From: Pseudomonadota bacterium
Lineage (GTDB): Bacteria; Pseudomonadota; Alphaproteobacteria; Acetobacterales; Acetobacteraceae
Direction: 5' to 3'
Assembly: GCA_018240405.1 (NCBI GenBank)
Contig: JAFEFW010000002.1
Span: forward strand, 1 to 63,276
DNA: 63,276 nucleotides
Both the position numbers and the translations under genes were made by a program. Of this stretch, positions 20,107 to 28,034 are shown piece after piece; positions within the stretch are counted from its first letter, which is position 1, and each line of letters starts with the position of its first letter. Under the pieces are notes generated by a model. It did not search any database, was not told where the DNA came from, and saw only the letters and a list, made by a program, of their open reading frames with translations.

Positions 20107-20527
20107 TGCGCTCCCCGGCCTGACGAGGACGGAAGCGTGGCAGCGTCACCTCGGGTGTGACGTCGTCGAAGATCACCTCGACCGCCATGCCGATGCGTGG
20201 CCCGCCGGGTGGCGGGTCGACCAGATTGGCCGTCAGACGCGGGCCCTCCTCGAGTTCGACCTGAATGACGTTGTATGGACCGTTGACCATCAGCGCCGGG
20301 TACCAATCGCGGTGGACGATGGTGAACGTGGTGATCGTTCCACGCCCGCTCATGTCGCGCCAGGTGAGGCCATCGCCGAAGCAGAACGGGCAGACCGGGC
20401 CGGGCGGCCAGTGCGCCCGATGGCAGGTCTCACAAACCGGCAGACTGAGTCGGTGCTCGCGCGCGGCCGCCCAGAATTTTGCCGTATCCGGGCCGATATA
20501 GGGCAGGGGCTTGTCGGGATGGGCCAT
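20099..20527 (-). CDS. DUF35 zinc-ribbon/OB-fold protein
   Basis: 142 residues. An N-terminal helix precedes a zinc ribbon of form C-x2-C…C-x2-C (CETCHRAHWPPGPVCPFC), followed by an OB-fold (RGTITTFTIVHRDWYPAL, then YNVIQVELEEGPRLTANLV). Such proteins bind acyl-CoA and partner with thiolase-like proteins, for example ChsH2 with Ltp2 in steroid side-chain cleavage. Here it lies only 3 bp after the thiolase-like gene, as expected for a two-subunit enzyme. Confidence 0.9.
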   Translation of the reverse strand: MAHPDKPLPYIGPDTAKFWAAAREHRLSLPVCETCHRAHWPPGPVCPFCFGDGLTWRDMSGRGTITTFTIVHRDWYPALMVNGPYNVIQVELEEGPRLTANLVDPPPGGPRIGMAVEVIFDDVTPEVTLPRFRPRQAGERNG

Positions 20528-20530
20528 GCC

Positions 20531-21703
20531 TCAGCTCTGCAGAATGACGGAGTCGCCCCAGGCGGTAGCCCATTGCAGGCAGGCCACGTCGGGGATCTGG
20601 CGTGGGCCGGCGGTGCCGCGTAGTTGCCGGACCATCTCCGCAATCGAGTTCCAGCCGCCGACATGCGCTTCCGACAACAGCCCGCCGGAGGTGTTCATCG
20701 GCAGCTCGCCACCAATTTCGATGCTGCCGTTCTGGACGAAGCCGGCTGCCTCGCCCGGACCGCAGAAGCCGAAACGTTCCAACGTGAACAGCACCAGCGG
20801 CGAAAACGCATCATAGGTGAACAAGCCCTGCACGTCGGCGCGTTCAATGCCGGCGCCGCGGTAGACCTCCAGGTCACGCGCGCGCGCCGGCTGGCGACCG
20901 AAATTCTGCTGCGCGATGCCCATGCCGCGCGGCGCAAAGATGAACTCCTCGCGTCCCGTCCGCAGCCCCTGCATGCCGGTGATACGGACGGGCTTCTGCC
21001 TCAGGTCCCTTGCCCGCTCGGCCGAGGTGACGAGCACAATGACGGCGCCGTCGGTGACGAGGCAGCAATCCAGCAGATGCAACGGCTCGACGACGAAGCG
21101 TGATGCCTGGTGGTCGGCCACCGTGATGGGCGTGCGCATCAGCGCGGCTGGATTCAGCGACGCGTGCTTGCGGAACGCCACGGGCACGGCTGCGAGTTGT
21201 TCCGATGTTGCGCCGTGGACATGCATGTAACGCTGCATACCCAGTGCGGCGCCGCTGGCCGGTGCGGTCAGGCCATAATGCGGGGATTCGCCGTGTGTGC
21301 CCCCTTCCTCCCGCATATCCTCGGCGTCGACACCGCCTAACACCGGAATGGCTCGCGTGAAGCTGATGGCGGTGACGCAGGCGACGACATCCGCAAGGCC
21401 GGCCTCCACGGCCAGCGCAGCGTGTTGCAGCGACATCGTGACGAACCGGCCGTGCATCCACGTCTGGCTCACGTAGCGGATGTCCAGCCCGAAGGCCTGG
21501 GCGAACCGGTCGTAGTCCGTGCCGAGGGGAAAGCCCATGTTGATACAGAGCCCGTCGATGTCCTCTCGCGTCAGGCCGGCATCGGCCAGCGCTTGCTTGA
21601 AGGCGACGGCGGCCAAAGCGGTCTGGCTTTCCGGCAGGCGGCGGCCGAAGCGGCTGGCGCCAATGCCGACGATGCAGGCCTGTTTGCCATCGTTACGCCG
21701 CAT
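20531..21703 (-). CDS. Thiolase-like (SCP2/Ltp2 type) protein
   Basis: 390 residues of the thiolase superfamily. The second-half signature GGLLSEAHVGGWNSI near the C-terminus corresponds to the GGxxSxGHxxGxxG loop. At the usual nucleophile position the local sequence is MHGRFVTMSLQHAALAVEAG, which shows no obvious catalytic cysteine. That pattern is known in SCP2-like thiolases and in Ltp2 retro-aldolases, which work with a DUF35 partner, and the next gene is exactly such a partner. First gene of the catabolic block. A cysteine nucleophile in another position cannot be fully excluded without alignment. Confidence 0.85.
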   Translation of the reverse strand: MRRNDGKQACIVGIGASRFGRRLPESQTALAAVAFKQALADAGLTREDIDGLCINMGFPLGTDYDRFAQAFGLDIRYVSQTWMHGRFVTMSLQHAALAVEAGLADVVACVTAISFTRAIPVLGGVDAEDMREEGGTHGESPHYGLTAPASGAALGMQRYMHVHGATSEQLAAVPVAFRKHASLNPAALMRTPITVADHQASRFVVEPLHLLDCCLVTDGAVIVLVTSAERARDLRQKPVRITGMQGLRTGREEFIFAPRGMGIAQQNFGRQPARARDLEVYRGAGIERADVQGLFTYDAFSPLVLFTLERFGFCGPGEAAGFVQNGSIEIGGELPMNTSGGLLSEAHVGGWNSIAEMVRQLRGTAGPRQIPDVACLQWATAWGDSVILQS

Positions 21704-22323
21704 GAAGAGCGCTCCAGGCGCTGGCGCCTGCCGTGGGCCCTGGTGTGTCCATGGGAGCTGGCAGGACGCTCCGACCAGGCGTCAGGCGCGGACGCGGATC
21801 GCGGCGGCAAGCCCGATCCGGCCGGTCTGAAGACCGGCTGGGCCCAGCCGGCGGCCGGTGGGCAAGACCGGCGCCTGTCGACTCGAACTGGTCCATGGTG
21901 GACGCCTTTCATCCCTATCGTCTTGCGGCAACCATAGCGCGGCCTGCGGCGGTCTTGGCTATCCCCAGCCGGTGCCGCTGCGCGGAAAGGAGCATAAGTG
22001 ACCGGGTGGCCGCACCGGACGACGAGGTTCCGGACGGCTGCCGGTTCACCGGGATAGGCTTGCGCCTGTTCGAGACGGCAAGACCAATGGCCGCGCAGCA
22101 AGGATCTTTCACTGTGTTGGCCGATCGCAGTGCGGGCTAGGACACTGCGCCGCCGGCAGGCTCCCGACGTGCCTTGCTATGGGAGCCGCCGCGGTGCCGG
22201 AAGGCTTGCCTGCGGCACTGGCTATGGGATAAGGCGAGCCGGCCATGGTGCGAGCGTCGGCTTTGCCGGAGGCTTGATCCGTGGCTGTTATTCAAGACAG
22301 CCAGCATACCGGCTGCTTGTCGC
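21704..22323. other. Intergenic region with no gene seen
   Basis: 620 bp between the thiolase-like gene and tRNA-Arg. Open frames on both strands are present but look like chance frames in GC-rich DNA, with no recognisable motif. It should contain the promoter of the minus-strand catabolic block and of the tRNA. Confidence 0.4.
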
Positions 22324-22400
22324 GCGCCCTTAGCTCAGCTGGATAGAGCAACAGCCTTCTAAGCTGTGGGTCACAGGTTCGAGTCCTGTAGGGCGCGCCA
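22324..22400 (+). tRNA. tRNA-Arg (anticodon UCU)
   Basis: A 77-nt cloverleaf with CCA encoded. Acceptor GCGCCCT pairs with AGGGCGC; the D arm is GCTC…GAGC; the anticodon stem ACAGC/GCTGT encloses the loop CTTCTAA with anticodon TCT; the T arm is ACAGG-TTCGAGT-CCTGT. It reads AGA codons. No integrase or second copy of the 3' end was noticed nearby. Confidence 0.96.
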
Positions 22401-22596
22401 CCCGATCGATCGCGTCCTGGCGAACGTGCGACATCAGTGCCATCCAGATCCCGACCTACGCCAGGGTCCTGCGTGTCAGCGGGTGGTCATAAGCCTGTGT
22501 TGCCGCACCCGGCTCTGGCGGAAGCCGTATGCCATCCAATGCAGGACGGTCGCAGCGCCGACAATGGTTCGCGGCGGGCGCCGCGGCACTCCATCG

Positions 22597-22767
22597 CTAG
22601 AGGAACGCGTATGCCGCTACCGCCACCGCAATCCAGAACGGAAGGGAAAGCGCCGCCGCAATCAGAATCGCTCTGGCAAAGGAACCAGAGCTCCGGTCGG
22701 TCCGGTCACTCCGAGTCTCGTGGCGGCGGGAGAGGGACGGCGCCGCGACGACATTAAATGAAGTCAT
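22597..22767 (-). CDS. Small single-pass membrane protein (56 aa)
   Basis: From the ATG at 22767, 56 codons end at the TAG at 22597–22599. A polar, basic N-terminus (MTSFNVVAAPSLSRRHETRS) leads to one strong membrane helix, ARAILIAAALSLPFWIAVAV, ending AAYAFL. A GAAAGGG ribosome-binding sequence lies about 8 bp upstream. The shape (Ser/Arg-rich head, single C-terminal helix) matches short uncharacterised alphaproteobacterial proteins. A six-codon reading frame (ATG at 22785 to TGA) overlaps the start as CGATGA and could be a leader. Confidence 0.6.
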   Translation of the reverse strand: MTSFNVVAAPSLSRRHETRSDRTDRSSGSFARAILIAAALSLPFWIAVAVAAYAFL

Positions 22768-23118
22768 CGTCTGTGCCCTTTCATGGTGACGTGATAACGC
22801 CCGCGTGAGCGGACAACAAGAAAAATCACGCCTCGGTGACCAGCCGACACCCTAGCCGCGGCAACTTATGCGCACATCGGAACAAATTCCCGGAACAGTT
22901 TTGAATAAGAAAAAGATTTTATACCGTATCGTATGCATGGAAATTCCGGCGATCTAGCCTAATTATTCAGCTTCCGCCGCGCACGTCGCTGCCATTTTCA
23001 TTGCTAAACTATTTCTTATACTAGAATATTCTTGCAATCCGCGGCATTGCTGCGGCAAAAATCACGTGTTCGTGAGACCAACGGGCGCCGTACCAGGCAA
23101 CACAGGGACGATCCGAGT
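22768..23118. other. AT-rich intergenic region
   Basis: 350 bp much poorer in GC than the rest of the window, especially 22900–23040. A possible −10 (TATACT, 23017–23022) with a weak −35 (TTTTCA, 22995–23000, 16-bp spacing) precedes the small gene at 23119. A partly symmetric run of ATAC/GTAT words lies near 22921–22936. Both neighbours could have their promoters here. No coding potential seen. Confidence 0.45.
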
Positions 23119-23418
23119 ATGCTGCTGCGCACCACCGCTGCCGCCCCAAAAGGCCTCTCCTTCGATATTGCCGACCTGCTGCTCGTGCGCGCATGGGCGG
23201 ACTTCCATGAACTGCGCATGGAGGTGGAACTCGACTTCACCGCCGAAGGCGATGAATTCGAAGAGATTATCGGCTTGTTTTCACCGGCAACGGGTTTTCG
23301 CCGCTGGATGATCTGGCGCTCCGCCGACGGCATTGTTGCGCAGCCGATGGTTGGGCGGCCGCGCGCCTTCCAGGCAGTTGCCGACGCTCTGGAGACGCTG
23401 ATTCCGGCCCAGGATTGA
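23119..23418 (+). CDS. Conserved-looking small cytosolic protein, unknown function
   Basis: 99 residues from the ATG at 23119; the frame is open upstream to 23032 but that region has noncoding character. The sequence is compact and globular, with alternating hydrophobic and acidic segments (SFDIADLLLVRAWADFHELR, VELDFTAEGDEFEEIIGLF, FRRWMIWRSADGIVAQP). No signal peptide, membrane helix or known motif is evident. It converges on the GH15 gene, 18 bp apart. I do not recognise a named family. Confidence 0.65.
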   Translation: MLLRTTAAAPKGLSFDIADLLLVRAWADFHELRMEVELDFTAEGDEFEEIIGLFSPATGFRRWMIWRSADGIVAQPMVGRPRAFQAVADALETLIPAQD

Positions 23419-23436
23419 TCAGGGTTCGCGCCGGGC

Positions 23437-25275
23437 TTACATCTCGGTCGCTTGCCGGCGTTGCTGCGCCGGCGATGCATGATCACTCAGGTTCAGCGCC
23501 GAGTTGATCAGCGCCAGGTGCGATAGCGCCTGCGGGAAATTGCCAAGCTGCCGGTGGTGAATTGGATCGTACTCCTCGGCCAATAGGCCGACATCGTTGC
23601 ACAGCCCGAGCAATCGTTCGAACATCTGTCGCGCGTCGTCGGTGCGGCCCAGCAGGACCAACGCATCGACATACCAGAAACTGCAGGCGAGGAACGTCCC
23701 TTCCTCGCCGCGCAGCCCCTCTACCGCTTCGGCTGTGCGGTAACGCCGGATCAAACCGTTCACCATCAGGTCGCGGCCGATCGCGTCCACCGTGCCAACG
23801 ACCCGGGGATCGTTCGGTTCAAGAAACCCGACCAGCGGGATCAGCAGCAGGCTGGCATCCAGCGTGTCGCCACCAAAGGACTGGACGAAACTGTTCAGCT
23901 GCGTGTTGAACCCTTCGGTGCAGACCATCTCATGAATCCGCGCGCGGACGGCGCGCCACCGGTCCAGTGGCGCCTTCAGCTTATGCGTCTCCGCGCTGCG
24001 GATGCCGCGGTCGAATGCGACCCAGGCCATGACCTTCGAGAAGGTGAAGTGGCGGGGATCGCCGCGCACCTCCCATATGCTCCGATCCGGCTGTGACCAG
24101 GCCGCCTCCAAATGGTGCAGCAGCGCGGATTGCAGATCCCAGCTGGCGGACGGCCGGACCAGTCCCAGCGCGGCCTCCTGGAACAGCGCATCGATCAGCT
24201 CCCCATACACGTCGAGCTGCAACTGTGTGCTGGCCGCATTGCCGATCCGCACCGGGCTGGCACCTCGGTAACCCGGCAGCCACGGCACCTCCCATTCCTG
24301 AATCCAGCGCTCGCCGCGGATGCTGTAGAGCGTCTGCACCTGATCGGGCGAGCCGGCGACGCTGCGGCGAAGCCAGGCGCCCCAGGCCTGCGCCTCCTCC
24401 CGGTAGCCGGCATGCATCAGCGCCAGCAGGGTGAAGGTGGCATCGCGCAGCCAGCAATAGCGGTAGTCCCAATTGCGCTCGCCGCCGAGTTCCTCAGGCA
24501 GCGAGGTTGTCGGCGCGGCGACGATACCGCCGGTCGGGTCAAAGGTCAGCGCCTTCAGCGTCAGCAGGGAGCGGTTAACCGCGTCGTAATACTCACCACG
24601 ATAGGCGCAGCGGTTTGACCACCCGGTCCAAACCGCCTCGGCCGCGTCCAGTGCGGCATCGGCCTCCGGTGGCGTCGGGGGATCCAGATGCGAGTCCGCA
24701 TGGCACATCACGAAGCGGGTGCGGTGGCCGGCCTCGGCGGTGAATTGCGCCACGGTGGTCATCGCCCGGCCGCGCAGCGGGACTTCGCTGTGCAGCACCA
24801 CCTGGTCAGGGCCGGCAACGGCTCTGATGCCGTGGTTCCGGCGGGTCACCCACGGCACGGCAGAACCGTATTCGAAACGCAGTGCCAGGTCGAAAACCAT
24901 ATCCACCGACCCGCTTCGACCCTCGACAATGCGCACGAGGGCCTGCTGCTCCACCGCCATGCAGTCGATCAGCGCCACCTCGCCGGTGGCGGTGGTGAAA
25001 ACGGTCTCCAGGATCATCGTACCCGGCCAATAGCGCCGCGTCACCGTACCCGTCGCGTCGGCTGGCCGGATGCGCCAGCGTCCGTTGCCTGGCGTGCCGA
25101 GGATGGCCGCAAAACAGGCCGGGCTGTCGAAGCGCGGCCAGCATAGCCAGTCGATCGAGCCGGACCGGCTGACGAGCGCGGCGGAGTGGCAGTTGCCGAT
25201 CAGGGCGTAATCCTCGATGGGCGGGGGCGGTTCTGCCTCGGCTGCGGCCGGGCGTGGCGAGCGGTCCGGGGCCAT
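23437..25275 (-). CDS. GH15 family glycoside hydrolase (glucoamylase/trehalase-like)
   Basis: 612 residues from the ATG at 25275, chosen because it overlaps the upstream stop as TGATG; the frame is open further upstream but that overlaps another gene. An N-terminal beta-sandwich domain begins EDYALIGNCHSAALVSRSGS, followed by the alpha/alpha toroid. GERNWDYRYCWLRDATFTLL carries one conserved acidic region and GLRGEEGTFLACSFWYVDAL the other. The family hydrolyses alpha-glucans or trehalose. No signal peptide, so it probably acts in the cytoplasm. Confidence 0.92.
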   Translation of the reverse strand: MAPDRSPRPAAAEAEPPPPIEDYALIGNCHSAALVSRSGSIDWLCWPRFDSPACFAAILGTPGNGRWRIRPADATGTVTRRYWPGTMILETVFTTATGEVALIDCMAVEQQALVRIVEGRSGSVDMVFDLALRFEYGSAVPWVTRRNHGIRAVAGPDQVVLHSEVPLRGRAMTTVAQFTAEAGHRTRFVMCHADSHLDPPTPPEADAALDAAEAVWTGWSNRCAYRGEYYDAVNRSLLTLKALTFDPTGGIVAAPTTSLPEELGGERNWDYRYCWLRDATFTLLALMHAGYREEAQAWGAWLRRSVAGSPDQVQTLYSIRGERWIQEWEVPWLPGYRGASPVRIGNAASTQLQLDVYGELIDALFQEAALGLVRPSASWDLQSALLHHLEAAWSQPDRSIWEVRGDPRHFTFSKVMAWVAFDRGIRSAETHKLKAPLDRWRAVRARIHEMVCTEGFNTQLNSFVQSFGGDTLDASLLLIPLVGFLEPNDPRVVGTVDAIGRDLMVNGLIRRYRTAEAVEGLRGEEGTFLACSFWYVDALVLLGRTDDARQMFERLLGLCNDVGLLAEEYDPIHHRQLGNFPQALSHLALINSALNLSDHASPAQQRRQATEM

Positions 25276-25676
25276 CAGTTGGCCTGGCCATAGACACGTT
25301 GGCCGCCATTGCCCGGGCACCAGCAGGTCGCGCCTGGTGCAATCGGCTGGTCCATTGGACAGACATAGGCGCCGGCGTAGCAGCTTTGCCGGGCAGCGCT
25401 TTGCACGCCGCCTGGCATCGGCGTGTAGGGCCGGGGTGGCGTGTAATACGTCGGCGGAGGCGGCGGCGTGTAATATACGGGCGGAGGTGGCGCGTAATAC
25501 ACTGGTGGCGGTGCGACGTAGACCGGCGGCGGATAGGCGTAAGGCGCGACCAGCGGCAGGCCAAATCCGAAGCCGACGAAGACACGTGCCTCGGCACGGC
25601 CAACGAGGGCCATGGTGCCCGCGCACAGCAGGAGGGCAAGGCGAGGGCGGCAAAGCATCCGGCGCAATCCGGTCAT
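25275..25676 (-). CDS. Secreted Pro/Tyr-rich repeat protein
   Basis: 133 residues from the ATG at 25676, which has GGGAG 7 bp upstream; an ATG at 25694 is an alternative. A signal peptide (RPRLALLLCAGTMALVGRAEA) is followed by a stretch of repeated Tyr-Tyr-(Thr/Ala)-Pro-Pro-Pro units and a small C-terminal part with four cysteines (SCYAGAYVCPMDQPIAPGATC and CPG) that may form disulfides. Short proteins of this kind are common in alphaproteobacterial envelopes and have no known activity. Its stop overlaps the GH15 start by one base, so the two are translationally coupled. Confidence 0.75.
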   Translation of the reverse strand: MTGLRRMLCRPRLALLLCAGTMALVGRAEARVFVGFGFGLPLVAPYAYPPPVYVAPPPVYYAPPPPVYYTPPPPPTYYTPPRPYTPMPGGVQSAARQSCYAGAYVCPMDQPIAPGATCWCPGNGGQRVYGQAN

Positions 25677-25971
25677 GGTCAGGCTCCCGATCATGCGTGA
25701 CTACCGCAGTATGTCACATTGCGGCATTCAATCCGAAGCGCGGGCGGCCGGGTTTCCAGCTACCCCCCCCGCTCTTCGGCCAGATCCGCTGACAGCGCGC
25801 TATGCAACCGTCGCGCGCCTTGATGCCAGGGCTACCGGGGGCCGGGCGGTCATGGGCCAGGGGCGGAACGCCCGTTTGCCACAGGCCTCGAAGCGCTGAA
25901 CCTTCACCTGCCGGCCCGCCGCGCGCAGCGCATCAGTGCCCACGACGCGAACCGCCGCCGGCGCCCTCGGC

Positions 25972-27216
25972 TCATGTGCCAGTTTCGGCGGGCCGCTCCA
26001 TCACATACAGCCCGACATCAATGTTGCCGGCCCTGAAGCCGCCCTCGCAGTAGGCGAGGTAGTAGTCCCACATGCGCCGAAAGCGTTCGTCGAAGCCCTG
26101 GCGCTGCACCTCCGGCCAGGCGGCGTGGAAGCGCTGGCGCCATTCCGCCAGGGTCCGGGCGTAGGACGGTGCGAAGCGCTCCTCCGATCGCATCACCAGG
26201 CTAGCCTGCGCCACCTGCCGGCGCAGTTCGGTCACCGTGGGCAGCATGCCACCGGGGAAGATATAGTGCTGGATGAAGTCGGTGGCGCGCTTGTAGCCCT
26301 CAAACAGCGGTTCGGCGATGGTGATCGCCTGGATCACCGCCCGTCCGCCGGGCCGCAGCCGGTCATGCACCGCTCGGAAGTAGCTGGGCCAGTAGGCTTC
26401 GCCGACGGCTTCCAACATTTCGATCGAGACGATCCGGTCGAAGGCGCCATCCGCGTCGCGGTAGTCCTGCAGCCGCATGTCAGCCTGTGCCTGGTGCGCC
26501 GCCAGCCGCGCCTGCGCGGCCTCGAGCTGCGCCGGAGACAGCGTCAGCCCGGTAACGTGGCAGCCGCCGTCGCGGACCAGGCGCTCCGCCAGCCCACCCC
26601 AGCCGCAGCCGATTTCCAGAACCCGCTCGCCGCCGCGCAGATCCAGCAGCGCCAGGATGCGGTCCTGCTTGGTCGATTGCGCGGCTTCCAGCGTTGTCAC
26701 GCCATCGCCGTAGATCGCCGACGAGTAGCTCATGCCCTCGTCCAACCACAGGCGGTAGAAGTCGTTGCCGAGGTCATAGTGGCGGACGATGTTGCGCTTA
26801 CTGCCCTCTCTCGTGTTGGCATTGCGCCGATGCACTAACCGGTTGCGCAGGCGCTTCAGCCAGGTACCGTCGATCGCATCCGTGAGCGTCGGCATATTGC
26901 GCCCGGCCAGTTCGATCAGCGCCGGCAGGTCGGGGCTGTGCCAGTCGCCGTCCATGTAGGCCTCGGCAAAGCTGATGTCGCCCTGGAACAGCAGGCGACG
27001 CAGCGTGCGCCACCGGCGCAGCACCATGACGCCGTGTGGTCCGTTGGTCCGTTCCGGCACTGCGCTGCTGAGACGGAGGCCGGATGGTGTGACGATGGTC
27101 AGTGTGCCCGTCCGGATGCGCGACAGCAGCATGCGTGCCAGCGGCCGAGCCAGCCAGCCGATGCCGGGTCGTATCGCTGTGTTGTTTATTGCGCCATCGA
27201 ACGACAGGTCACTCAT
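25972..27216 (-). CDS. cfa: Cyclopropane-fatty-acyl-phospholipid synthase
   Basis: 414 residues. The C-terminal methyltransferase domain has the SAM-binding motif VLEIGCGWGGLAERLV, and the YDLGNDFYRLWLDEGMSYSSA segment is typical of Cfa. It adds a methylene group from S-adenosylmethionine across the double bond of membrane phospholipid acyl chains, which protects membranes from acid and oxidative stress. It is the third gene of the operon led by the flavin oxidoreductase and DUF1365 genes, the order often seen under ChrR/RpoE-type control. Confidence 0.93.
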   Translation of the reverse strand: MSDLSFDGAINNTAIRPGIGWLARPLARMLLSRIRTGTLTIVTPSGLRLSSAVPERTNGPHGVMVLRRWRTLRRLLFQGDISFAEAYMDGDWHSPDLPALIELAGRNMPTLTDAIDGTWLKRLRNRLVHRRNANTREGSKRNIVRHYDLGNDFYRLWLDEGMSYSSAIYGDGVTTLEAAQSTKQDRILALLDLRGGERVLEIGCGWGGLAERLVRDGGCHVTGLTLSPAQLEAAQARLAAHQAQADMRLQDYRDADGAFDRIVSIEMLEAVGEAYWPSYFRAVHDRLRPGGRAVIQAITIAEPLFEGYKRATDFIQHYIFPGGMLPTVTELRRQVAQASLVMRSEERFAPSYARTLAEWRQRFHAAWPEVQRQGFDERFRRMWDYYLAYCEGGFRAGNIDVGLYVMERPAETGT

Positions 27217-27260
27217 TGGTTCCAGCCATTGCCTCCCGGCACTCTGGGCAGTCTCGCCGG

Positions 27261-28034
27261 TTACCCTTGGGGGGTCGGGATGATGGTAACAGCCTGCGCC
27301 GGCGGTTCCGGCCGCGGCTGCATGCGAACGCCTTTCAGCCAGAGCTTCAGCGCCTCCCAGTGAATGGCGGCCAGAACCTTAAGAGACAACAACCCGTGCC
27401 GTGCGACAAGTCCAAGGAGTGCCCGGTCCGTCAGCGGCTGCCGTCGGCCAGCGAAGGAGGCGGCGATGATCCGACCTTCGGCGTCGTCACCGTTGATCAC
27501 CACGGCGGTCGTCTCACCCGGGGGAAGGACCCGGAAGTTGTAGATGATGTCCATCTGCAGGAAGGGCGAGACATAGAACGCCTTGGCGCAGTGCTGGCGG
27601 ATGACGCGTTGGCCGATTGCCTCCACGGGAATGAGGTAAGAGTGCCGCTGGCCGAACGTGTTGTTGACCTCGTACAGCAGTGCGGCGACCGACCCGTCGC
27701 GGCGGTGGCAGAAAAAGACGCTGAGCGGGTTAAACACATGGCCAAGAACGCGGGGCATGCACAAGACGCGGATGGGTCCGCCGTCCGGAACCAGTCCGGC
27801 ACCTGTCATTGCAGCTTCAACCTGAACACGTAGTGGCGCGGCTGGCGCGGCACCACGACCGAGGTGGTCACGGTCGTGGAAGCTGACCAGGTTGAAGCGG
27901 TTGCGGGAGAACAGGCGCGCCGTCGGCACCTCATCGAGGTCCAACAGCATCCAATCCATGCTGTAGCGAAGCCGGTGCCTGGTCGGGCGGAACCGCTGAT
28001 GCACGACAACCCCGGCGTACAGCGCTGAGGTCAT
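27261..28034 (-). CDS. DUF1365 family protein
   Basis: 257 residues. Typical features of this family are the start SALYAGVVVHQRFRP, the middle motif VFNPLSVFFCHRRDG, and EVNNTFGQRHSYLIP. The biochemical function is unsettled, but the family almost always lies between a flavin amine-oxidase-like gene and a cyclopropane synthase, and I infer a role in fatty-acid modification. It overlaps the upstream oxidoreductase gene by 4 bp. Confidence 0.92.
   Translation of the reverse strand: MTSALYAGVVVHQRFRPTRHRLRYSMDWMLLDLDEVPTARLFSRNRFNLVSFHDRDHLGRGAAPAAPLRVQVEAAMTGAGLVPDGGPIRVLCMPRVLGHVFNPLSVFFCHRRDGSVAALLYEVNNTFGQRHSYLIPVEAIGQRVIRQHCAKAFYVSPFLQMDIIYNFRVLPPGETTAVVINGDDAEGRIIAASFAGRRQPLTDRALLGLVARHGLLSLKVLAAIHWEALKLWLKGVRMQPRPEPPAQAVTIIPTPQG

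Noticed and set aside
22324-22400. tRNA-Arg as an integration site
   Set aside because: No integrase gene and no repeat of the tRNA 3' end was found downstream, so no island boundary is claimed.
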